Source of the DNA: an uncultured Lachnoclostridium sp.
GTDB taxonomy: Bacteria; Bacillota; Clostridia; Lachnospirales; Lachnospiraceae
Assembly: GCA_944376715.1 (NCBI GenBank)
Contig: CALWDO010000003.1
Span: 1-64,000 of the forward strand
Direction: 5' to 3'
Length of the DNA: 64,000 nt
Shown here: one piece after another, positions 34,397-42,519 of the stretch
Position numbering within the stretch: position 1 is the first letter of the stretch
Layout: each line of letters begins with the position of its first letter
The notes under the pieces: generated by a model
Database searches by the model: none
What the model was told of the DNA's origin: nothing
The model's input: the letters and a program-made list of their open reading frames with translations, nothing else
Position numbers and translations under genes: made by a program

Positions 34397-34412
34397 ATGA
34401 TATCGTTTTCAT
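34397..34412. promoter_or_regulatory. cre-like / ScrR operator-like site 2
   Basis: On the minus strand TGAAAACGATATCA matches the CcpA cre consensus TGWAANCGNTNWCA at every position. It shares the GATATCG core with site 1. It sits about 12-17 bases downstream of the predicted -10 box. The two cores are 61 bases apart, close to six helical turns. Confidence 0.7.
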
Positions 34413-34423
34413 TTTCCGATCCA

Positions 34424-34452
34424 ATTATAGACCCCAAAATATAGGCTGTAAA
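34424..34452 (-). promoter_or_regulatory. scrA promoter
   Basis: On the minus strand TTTACA (34447-34452), a 17-base spacer and TATAAT (34424-34429), about 120 bases upstream of scrA. Both operator-like sites lie downstream of it, fitting roadblock or loop repression. Confidence 0.8.
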
Positions 34453-34495
34453 TTGGGAAAAGGACTAAATATCACCTGCCGTTTTTGTGTAAATA

Positions 34496-35482
34496 TCACA
34501 ACAGAATAGAATTCCTCTGAATAATCTCATAACCCAGCATCATTTTTTTGTCCGGCAGACCTGGATTTTTCAGCTTCTCCAGAAGGATCTTCGCGCCCTC
34601 TCTTCCGGAAGTCTGATAATAGTAATGGGCGGTCGTAAGCGGGGGGTTCATCATCTCTGACATACGGGTATCCCCGATGCCCGCGATGGAAACATCCTCC
34701 GGAATCCTTTTTCCGGTCTCTCTTAAGTATTTCATCGCCCCGATGGCGATAGTATCCGTAACACAGAACAGCGCGTCCGTATCCGGAGCCTGCTCCATTA
34801 AGAGCCTGGTATTCTCATACCCGGATTCTAATGTAAATTCTCCCTGGAGAACCCTTTTTTCATCTACCGGAAGTCCCGCATCAGAAAGAGCGTCGCAGAA
34901 TCCCCGGTACCGTTCCTTTCCCACCGCCTTATCCTTGGCGGACACGCCCAGAAAACCGATTTTTTTATGTTTTCCCGACGCGAGAATCGACGCCATCTCC
35001 CTGGCAGCATGGTAATCGTCATGGTAAACGCAGGAGATATAAGACTCCTGCTGACCCAGCAGCACCACCGGCACCTGCAGGGACTTCAGGAGTTTCTCAT
35101 GTTCTTTATTCATCATAGTGCCGATAAAGATGATCCCATCTACCCGGTTCTGATCAAAAATCTTCAGATAACGCAGTTCCTGCTCCTGATTGTTCCCGGT
35201 ATTGCCCAGCAGAAGCTCATATCCGGCTTCGGAAAGCTCTTCACTGATGCCGGCCACCACCCTGCTGATAGATTCCGAATTGATCTTCGGGATCACCACG
35301 CCGACCACCTTCGTTCTCTTTGTCCGCATAATCTGCGCATGGGCAGACGGGACGTATCCGGTCTCCTGGATCGCTTTTTTGATCCTTTCTTTTTTTTCTT
35401 CACTCACATATCCGCCGTTCATATAGCGGGAAACTGCGGACACTGACACATCCGCCATTTTTGCCACGTCGCTGATCGTCAT
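34496..35482 (-). CDS. scrR: LacI-family repressor, probably of the sucrose genes
   Basis: The 328-residue protein begins MTISDVAKMADVSVSAVSRYMNG, a complete LacI HTH. The hinge helix (VPSAHAQIMRTKRTKVVGVV) leads to a sugar-binding core (about 60-328). Start 35482 is supported by GGAGG 7 bases upstream, inside aguB. The aguB stop and this start share ATGA, so it is translationally coupled to the polyamine operon. Its position just upstream of scrA and the LacI-type palindromes there make it the likely sucrose repressor. The effector is inferred. Confidence 0.85.
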   Translation of the reverse strand: MTISDVAKMADVSVSAVSRYMNGGYVSEEKKERIKKAIQETGYVPSAHAQIMRTKRTKVVGVVIPKINSESISRVVAGISEELSEAGYELLLGNTGNNQEQELRYLKIFDQNRVDGIIFIGTMMNKEHEKLLKSLQVPVVLLGQQESYISCVYHDDYHAAREMASILASGKHKKIGFLGVSAKDKAVGKERYRGFCDALSDAGLPVDEKRVLQGEFTLESGYENTRLLMEQAPDTDALFCVTDTIAIGAMKYLRETGKRIPEDVSIAGIGDTRMSEMMNPPLTTAHYYYQTSGREGAKILLEKLKNPGLPDKKMMLGYEIIQRNSILL

Positions 35483-36354
35483 TCTGTAATCCTCCGATAA
35501 CATTCGGGTCTGCGGTCCCTGAAAAGTCCCCAGGACATCCGGTTTTCTGCAATTTCATCCAAATCAAAAGAAGCGGTAATCACTTCCTCCCGATCCCTGG
35601 ACGCGCCGCATACCAGATCTCCGGTCTCATCCGCGATAAACGAAGAACCGTAAAAAGTCAGAGAGGAACTCTGTCCCCCGTTCTGTTCGCACGGCATCAC
35701 TTCTTCCGTACCGATCCGGTTGGCGGCCGCCACCGGCATAAGATTTGCCGCCGCGTGGCCCTGCATGCAGCGTCTCCAGTGGGGCATACTGTCGCATTCC
35801 AGAATCGGTTCGCTGCCGATAGCCGTCGGATATAACAGCATCTCCGCTCCGTTCACCGCCAGGCACCGGGCCGTCTCCGGGAACCACTGGTCCCAGCAGA
35901 TCCCTACGCCGATCCTTCCGAACCGGGTATCCCACACGCGGAATCCGCTGTCTCCCGGTGAGAAATAAAATTTTTCCTGATAAAAATGGTCGTCCGGAAT
36001 ATGGGTCTTACGGTAGACTCCCAGAATCTCTCCATCCGCGTCGATGACCGCGGCGCTGTTATACAGGCGGGTCTTATCCTGCTCGTAAAAACTGACCGGG
36101 ATCACCGCCCCCAGTTCTTTTGCTGTCCGGCGGAAATAACGTACCGCATCGTTTTCCTCCACAGGCTTCGCGTAATGATAGTACTCATAGCGCCTTTCCT
36201 GACAGAAATACGGACGCTCGAACAGTTCCGGCAGAAGGATCACCCCCGCCCCTGCCTCGGCCGCCTGTCGGGCAAGCGCGCCTGCTTTCTCTATATTCTC
36301 AGCCACATCAGACGTGCAGCGCATCTGCACTGCTCCGATGGTCACATTTCTCAT
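35479..36354 (-). CDS. aguB: N-carbamoylputrescine amidase
   Basis: This nitrilase-superfamily enzyme converts N-carbamoylputrescine to putrescine, CO2 and ammonia. The 291-residue protein has the catalytic Glu (ILLPELFERPYF), Lys (VYRKTHIPD) and Cys (GVGICWDQWFPE). The HIPDDHFYQEKFYFSPGDSGF region is typical of AguB. Its start overlaps the aguA stop by ATGA. It completes arginine to putrescine with SpeA and AguA. Confidence 0.94.
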   Translation of the reverse strand: MRNVTIGAVQMRCTSDVAENIEKAGALARQAAEAGAGVILLPELFERPYFCQERRYEYYHYAKPVEENDAVRYFRRTAKELGAVIPVSFYEQDKTRLYNSAAVIDADGEILGVYRKTHIPDDHFYQEKFYFSPGDSGFRVWDTRFGRIGVGICWDQWFPETARCLAVNGAEMLLYPTAIGSEPILECDSMPHWRRCMQGHAAANLMPVAAANRIGTEEVMPCEQNGGQSSSLTFYGSSFIADETGDLVCGASRDREEVITASFDLDEIAENRMSWGLFRDRRPECYRRITE

Positions 36355-37466
36355 ATGGTCCGCCTCCTGTATGGTATTTGCTGGGTGATGCAGTGGATAT
36401 TGCCTCCGCCGACCAGAACCGCCCTGGCCGGGACCGGATACACTGTCCGCCCCGGAAAAAGGCCTGCCAAAATATTTACAGCCCTTCTGTCGTTCGCGTC
36501 CCCGAACTGAGGGACAACTACTCCACGGTTGGATATATAAAAATTCACATAGCTGGCGGCGAGCCGTTCGCCCGCCTCCCGCATATCTTCCCCTTCTTCA
36601 AAAGAAAAGCCTCTGAGTTCCTGCTCCGTGATGCATACCGGCTTTTCCGGAATCGGCAGAAGATGTATCTTCAGTTCTCTGCCTGCCGCGTCCCTCTGGC
36701 TTTTCAGCGCCTCCAGGGATGCCCGGCTCAGCTCATACTGGGGATCTTCCCTATCCTCCGTCCATGCCAGAACCACTTCCCCCGGACGGACGAAGGCGCA
36801 GACGTTATCCACATGCTCGTTGGTTTCATCCTGATAAATCCCCCGGGGAATCCACAGGATTTTCTTCGCTCCCAGGTATGCCTTCAGTTCTTCTTCAATC
36901 TGCTCTCTGGACATCTGCGGATTGCGCCCGGCGCTCAAGAGACATGCTTCCGTGACAAGCACCGTTCCCTCTCCGTCCGAATGAATTGATCCTCCCTCCA
37001 GCACAAAATGCTGCGCATCGTAGCAGTCCATACCCAGAGCGCGGCAAATCTCCCCCGCCGCCCGGTTATCCTGTTCCCACCGGGCATACAGACCGTCGTA
37101 CGTCCCTCCCCAGGCGTTGAACTGCCAGTCCACGCCCCGGACGTCTCCTGCCGCGTTTACCACACAGGTCGGTCCCATATCCCGGGCCCACGCGTCGTCG
37201 GTGGGAATCTCCAGCACTTCTATCCTGTCGTCTTCGGCAAAGCATGCTCTCGCCGCGTCCGCATGCTCCCGGCCTGCCAGCATCCAGACTTTTTCGCTCT
37301 GCGCTATGATCCGGGCGATCCGGGCGAACACTGCCTGCGCTTCTCCCGCCCCGTCGGGCCAGGAACCGGGCCTCACCGGCCAGATCATCACGCAACCCTC
37401 ATGGGGCTCCCACTCCGCCGGCATCCGGTATCCGTCTGCGGCGGGCGTCCCTGTCAGTCTATTCAT
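36351..37466 (-). CDS. aguA: Agmatine deiminase
   Basis: AguA hydrolyses agmatine to N-carbamoylputrescine and ammonia. The 371-residue protein (ATG 37466 after GGGAGGAG) begins MNRLTGTPAADGYRMPAEWE, the family N-terminus. It has WARDMGPTCVVN, VLEGGSIHSDGEGT, the His-containing NEHVDNVCAFV, and the catalytic Cys in VGGGNIHCITQQIP near the C-terminus, all as in peptidyl-arginine-deiminase-fold AguA. The frame is open further upstream, but that part has no ribosome site. Confidence 0.95.
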   Translation of the reverse strand: MNRLTGTPAADGYRMPAEWEPHEGCVMIWPVRPGSWPDGAGEAQAVFARIARIIAQSEKVWMLAGREHADAARACFAEDDRIEVLEIPTDDAWARDMGPTCVVNAAGDVRGVDWQFNAWGGTYDGLYARWEQDNRAAGEICRALGMDCYDAQHFVLEGGSIHSDGEGTVLVTEACLLSAGRNPQMSREQIEEELKAYLGAKKILWIPRGIYQDETNEHVDNVCAFVRPGEVVLAWTEDREDPQYELSRASLEALKSQRDAAGRELKIHLLPIPEKPVCITEQELRGFSFEEGEDMREAGERLAASYVNFYISNRGVVVPQFGDANDRRAVNILAGLFPGRTVYPVPARAVLVGGGNIHCITQQIPYRRRTI

Positions 37467-37482
37467 ATATTGCTCCTCCCTG

Positions 37483-38625
37483 TCAGGAAAGTCTGCACTT
37501 AAAATCCTCATACCCGAAGGACCGGATCACCCGGCAGTCTCCGTCGGCCGAAAGCACCGCTATATGCGGCAGACCGATCCCGTTGAATGTATTGTTCTTG
37601 ACCATGGAATAGATGGCCATGTCTTCAAAATAAAGGCGGTCTCCCGGCTCTATCTCCCGGTCGAAAGAGTAATCGCCGATCACATCCCCCGCCAGGCAGG
37701 TACAGGAAGACAGGCGGTAGGTATATGCCTTCTCGCCAGGCTTTCCGCTGTCTTTTAGCGGCGGACGGTAGGGCATCTCCAGCACATCCGGCATATGGCA
37801 GGCCGCCGACGCGTCCAGGATCAGCGTCCGGATCCCATTGTCCACCACATCCAACACTTCCGTCACCAGATATCCTGCGTTCAGCGCCACCGCCTCTCCG
37901 GGTTCCAGATAGACTTCTACACCGTAGGTATCCTTCACGCGGCGGACACAGCGGATCAGTAGATCCACATCATAATCTTCTCTTGTGATATGGTGCCCTC
38001 CGCCCATGTTCAGCCATTTCATCTGTCCGATATAAGATCCGAACCTTTCTTCTGCCGCGCGCAGGGTACGCTCCAGATCGTCGGCATTCTGTTCGCACAG
38101 GGTATGAAAGTGCAGTCCTTCCACTCCCTTCAGCGCATCCGGGTCTTCCTGAAGGGCCTTCTTAAAATTCTCCAGAGTTACTCCCAGGCGGGAACCCGGC
38201 GCACAGGGATCATAGATGGCATGATCGCCCTGCGTGGAACATTCCGGATTAATCCGAAGCCCGATACTGGTTCTTCCCAGACACCGGTTCCTGTACTTTT
38301 TCAGTTGAGAGAAAGAATTGAAGATCACGTGATCACAGACAGAGACGATCTCGTCCATCTCCTGCTCCCGGTAGCCGGGTGAAAACACATGGTTTTCCTT
38401 TCCCATTTCTTCCCTGCCAAGCCTCGCCTCATAAAGGCCGCTGGCCGTTGTCCCCGCCAGGTACTGTCCGATCAGCGGGTACTCATAAAACATGGAAAAA
38501 GCTTTCTGCGCCAGCAGGATCCGGCACCCCGCCTCCTCCTGCACTTTCTTCAGCAGTTCCAGATTCCGGATCAGCTTCGCCTCATCCACCACATAGCAGG
38601 GCGTCGGTACATCCTGAATCCTCAT
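37483..38625 (-). CDS. nspC: Carboxynorspermidine/carboxyspermidine decarboxylase
   Basis: This alanine-racemase-fold PLP enzyme decarboxylates carboxyspermidine (or carboxynorspermidine) to spermidine (norspermidine). The 380-residue protein (ATG 38625 after GGTGG) has TPCYVVDEAKLIRNL, the PLP Lys in ILLAQKAFSMF, LNMGGGHHITRE, LEPGEAV, and the cysteine loop SSCTCLAGDVIGDY. It is 17 bases from aguA and 1 base from the dehydrogenase gene. With that gene it forms the carboxyspermidine route common in gut Firmicutes and Bacteroidetes. Confidence 0.94.
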   Translation of the reverse strand: MRIQDVPTPCYVVDEAKLIRNLELLKKVQEEAGCRILLAQKAFSMFYEYPLIGQYLAGTTASGLYEARLGREEMGKENHVFSPGYREQEMDEIVSVCDHVIFNSFSQLKKYRNRCLGRTSIGLRINPECSTQGDHAIYDPCAPGSRLGVTLENFKKALQEDPDALKGVEGLHFHTLCEQNADDLERTLRAAEERFGSYIGQMKWLNMGGGHHITREDYDVDLLIRCVRRVKDTYGVEVYLEPGEAVALNAGYLVTEVLDVVDNGIRTLILDASAACHMPDVLEMPYRPPLKDSGKPGEKAYTYRLSSCTCLAGDVIGDYSFDREIEPGDRLYFEDMAIYSMVKNNTFNGIGLPHIAVLSADGDCRVIRSFGYEDFKCRLS

Positions 38626-38626
38626 A

Positions 38627-39886
38627 TCAGTCCACCAGAACCGGGTTCTCTTCCACAACCCACGGCAGTCCCCAGCGGTTCAGCGCTTCCATATAAGGAT
38701 CCGGATCAAATTCGTCTGTGGTGAAAACGCCCGGCTTCTGCCATTGTCCGTTCACCACCAGCATGGCTCCGATCATGGCGGGCACGCCCGTCGTATAGGA
38801 AATCGCCTGGGATCCCACTTCTTTGTAGCACTCCTGATGATCACATACGTTATAAATATAAAGGCTCTTTTCCTTTCCGTCCTTCACTCCGGTGAAGATG
38901 CAGCCGATATTGGTCTTACCCACCGTTCTGGGCCCCAGGGAAGCCGGATCCGGCAGAAGGGCCTTCAGGAACTGGATCGGTACGATCTCCTGCCCCTGAA
39001 ACTCAATCGGGGTCGTGGAGAGCATTCCCACGTTTTCCAGACATTTCATATGGGTCAGATAGCTCTGTCCGAAAGTCATGAAGAAACGGATCCTCTTTAC
39101 ACCCGGGATATTCTTCGCCAGCGCCTCGATCTCCTCATGATGAAGCAGGTACATATCCTTTTTGCCTACGCCTTTGAAGTCATATTCTCTCTTGATGCTC
39201 ATGGGTTCGATCTCCACCCATTTTCCATCTTCCCAGTAAGATCCCGGAGCGGACACCTCGCGCAGGTTGATCTCCGGATTAAAGTTGGTGGCAAACGGAT
39301 AACCATGATCTCCTCCGTTGCAGTCCAGAATATCGATGGTATGAATCTCGTCAAAATAGTGTTTCTGCGCATACGCAGCAAAGACACTGGTCACGCCCGG
39401 ATCAAAACCGCTGCCCAGAAGCGCCGTAAGCCCGGCATCTTTAAAGCGGTCCTCATAAGCCCACTGCCAGGAATAATCAAAGAGTGCCGTGAAGCCCAGG
39501 CGTTTGCACCTTTCTTCATACACCTTGCGCCATTCCGGATCATCCGTATTCTCTGCTTCATAGTTTGCCGTATCGATATAATGTACTCCTGCCGCCAGAC
39601 ATGCATCCATGATCGTCAGATCCTGATAAGGCAGCGCCACATTCAGCACTGCGTCCGGCGCATAGGAACGAATCAGCGCCGTAAGTTCCTCCACATGATC
39701 CGCGTCCACCTGCGCCGTGGTAATCTTCGTCTTCGTTGTGGGCTGCAGTTTTTCCTTCAGAGCATCGCACTTGGAAACTGTGCGGCTCGCAATCATAATC
39801 TCATCAAACACCTCGCTGTTCTGACAGCATTTGTGGATCGCCACGGAAGCCACGCCTCCGCATCCGATAATCATCAATCTGCTCAT
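38627..39886 (-). CDS. Carboxyspermidine (carboxynorspermidine) dehydrogenase, saccharopine dehydrogenase family
   Basis: The enzyme reductively condenses aspartate beta-semialdehyde with putrescine (or another diamine) using NAD(P)H. The 419-residue protein has an N-terminal Rossmann domain (MIIGCGGVASVAIHKCC), ALPYQDLTIMDACLAAGVHYIDTANYE, LLGSGFDPGVTSVFAAYA, and a C-terminal substrate domain. It starts inside the speE stop (ATGA). The position before nspC identifies it within the broad LYS9-like family. Whether the acceptor is putrescine or agmatine is not settled by sequence. Confidence 0.92.
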   Translation of the reverse strand: MSRLMIIGCGGVASVAIHKCCQNSEVFDEIMIASRTVSKCDALKEKLQPTTKTKITTAQVDADHVEELTALIRSYAPDAVLNVALPYQDLTIMDACLAAGVHYIDTANYEAENTDDPEWRKVYEERCKRLGFTALFDYSWQWAYEDRFKDAGLTALLGSGFDPGVTSVFAAYAQKHYFDEIHTIDILDCNGGDHGYPFATNFNPEINLREVSAPGSYWEDGKWVEIEPMSIKREYDFKGVGKKDMYLLHHEEIEALAKNIPGVKRIRFFMTFGQSYLTHMKCLENVGMLSTTPIEFQGQEIVPIQFLKALLPDPASLGPRTVGKTNIGCIFTGVKDGKEKSLYIYNVCDHQECYKEVGSQAISYTTGVPAMIGAMLVVNGQWQKPGVFTTDEFDPDPYMEALNRWGLPWVVEENPVLVD

Positions 39887-40743
39887 ATTTTATCTTCCTC
39901 CTCTTCCAGTAAATCTTCTACATATTTCGGCAGCATAAACGCGCCCGTATGCAGATTTGTTGTGTAATACCATGTCCTGATTCCCCGTTTATTCCAACGC
40001 TCCGGATCAAAATCCGTCAGCGGATGGTATTTTTTGGACGCAAAGCCAAACATCCAGTATCCGGCCGGGCAGGTGGGAATACTCGCCTGATATACGCGGC
40101 TGATCGGAAAACTCCGGTACACTTTCCGGTGCATAGCCCGGAAAGCGATCTCATCCTCATCATAAAACGGACTGCCGTGCTGATAAACCATGATTCCGTC
40201 TTCCTTCAGCGCGCGGTAGCAGCTGCCGTAAAACTCTTTGGTAAACAATCCTTCTGTATGTCCGAAAGGATCCGTAGAATCGTTGATGATCAGATCATAT
40301 TCATTCCGGCGGTTGCGCAGGAACCGCAGCCCGTCCGCATTGGTGATCTTTACCCTCGGGTCGTCAAATCCTTTGGCTGTCTCCGGGAAAAATTCCCGGC
40401 TGACCTGGATGAACATCTCGTCGGGTTCTACCACATCGATCGAAACGATCTCAGGATACTCAATGCAGGTTCTGGCCACGCCGCCGTCTCCTCCGCCGAT
40501 GATTAATACCTTTTTCACATCCGGATGCACTGCCATGGGCACATGCACCACCATTTCGTTGTAGATAAATTCATCCGCTTCCGAAAAGATAATCTCGCCG
40601 TCCAGTACGATCATCTTCCCGAACTCCTGGGACTGAAACACATCGATCCGCTGATATTCGCTCTGCGCGCTGAAAAGCTGCTTATCCACCCGGATACTCG
40701 TCTTCACATTGTCCGTGTCCATCTGAGAAAACCAGATATCCAT
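39883..40743 (-). CDS. speE: Spermidine synthase-like aminopropyltransferase SpeE
   Basis: The 286-residue protein (ATG 40743 after GGGAGGTG) shows VLIIGGGDGGVARTCIEYPEI for decarboxylated-SAM binding, VVEPDEMFIQVSREFFP, and the active Asp in IINDSTDPFGHTEGLF, where most homologues have DSTDPxGPA. Typical SpeE uses decarboxylated SAM from SpeD, but no speD is present in the window. It lies between speA and the dehydrogenase gene, in one operon with a second, SAM-independent route. Its acceptor could be putrescine or agmatine. Confidence 0.9.
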   Translation of the reverse strand: MDIWFSQMDTDNVKTSIRVDKQLFSAQSEYQRIDVFQSQEFGKMIVLDGEIIFSEADEFIYNEMVVHVPMAVHPDVKKVLIIGGGDGGVARTCIEYPEIVSIDVVEPDEMFIQVSREFFPETAKGFDDPRVKITNADGLRFLRNRRNEYDLIINDSTDPFGHTEGLFTKEFYGSCYRALKEDGIMVYQHGSPFYDEDEIAFRAMHRKVYRSFPISRVYQASIPTCPAGYWMFGFASKKYHPLTDFDPERWNKRGIRTWYYTTNLHTGAFMLPKYVEDLLEEEEDKI

Positions 40744-40762
40744 TTCCGTCACCTCCCTTATC

Positions 40763-42211
40763 CTATACAATCACATTTAATAACTGTACCGAAGGATCCT
40801 GCGTTCCCTGAAGAGAACATCCCTTTTCCTTCGCGTACAATATGTATTCAATAATCTCGCCGGTGATCCGTTCTCCCGGCGTCAGGATCGGAATACCCGG
40901 CGGGTAGCACATGACCAGCTCCGCGCAGATCGCACCGGCTGTCTCCCGGATCGGCACCTGTCTCTTATCCGCGTAAAATGCTTCCTGGGGAGTACAGACC
41001 ACTTCCGGCTGAATAAAATCCCCGCAGTACAAAGTACTGGAATCTTTCTCATAGGAACGTCCGATATCTTCCAGCGCCCCTACCAGGCGCTCAATATCCT
41101 GGATACGGTCTCCGATGGAAATATATGCCAGAATGTTGCCGATATCCCCAAATTCGATCTGGATATCGTATTCGTCTCTCAGGATATCGTATACTTCGAT
41201 GCCGGTCAGGCCGATCCCCTGGGTATAGACGGACAGCTTCGTCACATCATAGTCATAAACGCTGTCCCCGTCCACCAGGTCCTTTCCGTACGCATAGTAT
41301 CCGCCGATCTCATTGATTTCATTTCTGGCGTACTCCGCCATCCGCACTACTTTCGCAAAGGATTCCTTTCCGCGCAGCGCCAGATTTCTCCTGGAAATAT
41401 CCAGGCTGGACAGCAGCAGATACGACGCGCTGGTAGTCTGGGTCAGGTTGATGATCTGACGTACATACCCCGCGTCCATATCCGGACCGCACAGGAGGAT
41501 CGAACTCTGGGTCAGGCTTCCGCCGGATTTATGCATGGAGACCGCCGCCAGATCCGCCCCTGCCGCCATGCCGGAAACAGGCAGGTTTTCTCCAAAATAC
41601 AGATGGGTGCCGTGCGCTTCGTCCACCAGCACCTTCATCCCCCGTTCATGGGCCATCTCCGTGATCTTTTTCAGATTGGAACAGATCCCGTAATAGGTTG
41701 GATTATTGATGAACACCGCCTTCGCGTCCGGATTTGCATCCATCACCCTGCGCATCTCTTCTACCTCTACCCCCAGAGCAATGCCGATCCTGGGATTCAC
41801 CTTCGCCTCCACATAGACCGGAACCGCGCCGCACAGCACCAGAGCGTTGATCACACTTTTATGTATATTTCTGGGCAGGATGATCTTATCCCCCGCCTTG
41901 CACACGGACAGAATCATGCTCTGCACCGAACTGGTAGTCCCATTCACCATCAGGAACGCATGGGCCGCGCCGAACGCATCTGCGGTCAGTTCCTCCGCCC
42001 TGCGGATCACCGACACCGGATGTCCCAGATTGTCCAGAGGTTTCATGGAATTCACATCCAGGCTGACGCACTTCTCTCCAAGAAGCTCTGCCAGTTCCGG
42101 ATTCCCCCTGCCTCTTTTATGTCCCGGCACGTCGAAGGGCACTACCCTTCTTCTCCGGAATTTTTCCAGCGCCTCGTAGATCGGGGCGGATTTCTGATCA
42201 TTCAAATTCAT
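40763..42211 (-). CDS. speA: Arginine decarboxylase, Orn/Lys/Arg decarboxylase family (aspartate-aminotransferase fold)
   Basis: This PLP enzyme makes agmatine from arginine. The ATG at 42211, 7 bases after GAGGG, gives MNLNDQKSAPIYEALEKF and 482 residues. Motifs are PFDVPGHKRGRGNPELAELL, MVNGTTSSVQSMIL, VDEAHGTHLYFG, and the PLP-lysine SMHKSGGSLTQSS. The family also contains lysine and ornithine decarboxylases. Arginine is chosen because aguA and aguB follow in the same operon. A 250-base leader with an intrinsic terminator precedes it. Confidence 0.92.
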   Translation of the reverse strand: MNLNDQKSAPIYEALEKFRRRRVVPFDVPGHKRGRGNPELAELLGEKCVSLDVNSMKPLDNLGHPVSVIRRAEELTADAFGAAHAFLMVNGTTSSVQSMILSVCKAGDKIILPRNIHKSVINALVLCGAVPVYVEAKVNPRIGIALGVEVEEMRRVMDANPDAKAVFINNPTYYGICSNLKKITEMAHERGMKVLVDEAHGTHLYFGENLPVSGMAAGADLAAVSMHKSGGSLTQSSILLCGPDMDAGYVRQIINLTQTTSASYLLLSSLDISRRNLALRGKESFAKVVRMAEYARNEINEIGGYYAYGKDLVDGDSVYDYDVTKLSVYTQGIGLTGIEVYDILRDEYDIQIEFGDIGNILAYISIGDRIQDIERLVGALEDIGRSYEKDSSTLYCGDFIQPEVVCTPQEAFYADKRQVPIRETAGAICAELVMCYPPGIPILTPGERITGEIIEYILYAKEKGCSLQGTQDPSVQLLNVIV

Positions 42212-42460
42212 CTGCATTCCCTCTGTCTTTTTCGTACAAAAAAAGGAAACCTGCGGACAACAGTCCACTTGCTTCCCCTGTCAAAGATCTCTTATATCTT
42301 CCGTTTTTAATCTTTCCAGAGTATCTACATGCTACTCTTATTGACCGTTTCACAAGATGACGTGCCATCGCACTGATTATAAAGTAATCAACTTATAAAA
42401 TTTGAGCTTTTAACTCCATCAATAATGCGGCTTGCAAAACATACTCTGTTTTACTCACTG
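42212..42460 (-). ncRNA. Structured leader of the polyamine operon (candidate riboswitch/attenuator)
   Basis: From the predicted promoter to speA about 250 bases are non-coding but rich in complementary arms. Hairpins are TGATTA/TAATCA, AGAGTA/TACTCT and AAGAT/ATCTT. The arms GTCAA and TTGAC enclose the latter two like a three-way junction. It ends in an intrinsic terminator about 25 bases before the speA start codon. I do not recognise a known class: no T-box motif, guanidine motif or SAM motif is visible. Polyamine, arginine or agmatine sensing is inference. Confidence 0.55.
42238..42277 (-). terminator. Intrinsic terminator inside the speA leader
   Basis: On the minus strand outer arms GGAA/TTCC and inner arms GTGGAC/GTCCGC close a TGTT loop, followed by seven T residues. 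It ends just before the speA ribosome site, so read-through is required to express the operon. Confidence 0.75.
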
Positions 42461-42466
42461 TCTGTG

Positions 42467-42496
42467 ATCATAACATAAAATGTGCGGAACTGTCAA
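42467..42496 (-). promoter_or_regulatory. Promoter of the polyamine operon, inside the GNAT terminator
   Basis: On the minus strand TTGACA (42491-42496), an 18-base spacer and TATGAT (42467-42472). The -35 box lies in the loop of the terminator hairpin of the upstream GNAT gene. Confidence 0.85.
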
Positions 42497-42510
42497 TACA
42501 GCCCGCACAT
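42477..42510 (-). terminator. Intrinsic terminator of the GNAT gene
   Basis: On the minus strand arms ATGTGCGG and CCGCACAT are followed by TTTAT, 10 bases past the GNAT stop. The T-tract is short, so termination may be partial. Confidence 0.65.
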
Positions 42511-42519
42511 TCCTTAAAG

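Noticed and set aside
42212..42460. T-box or known riboswitch in the speA leader
   Set aside because: The T-box AGGGTGG-type bulge and specifier layout are absent, and no SAM, guanidine, lysine or purine core motif could be matched by eye. It is left as an unassigned leader.
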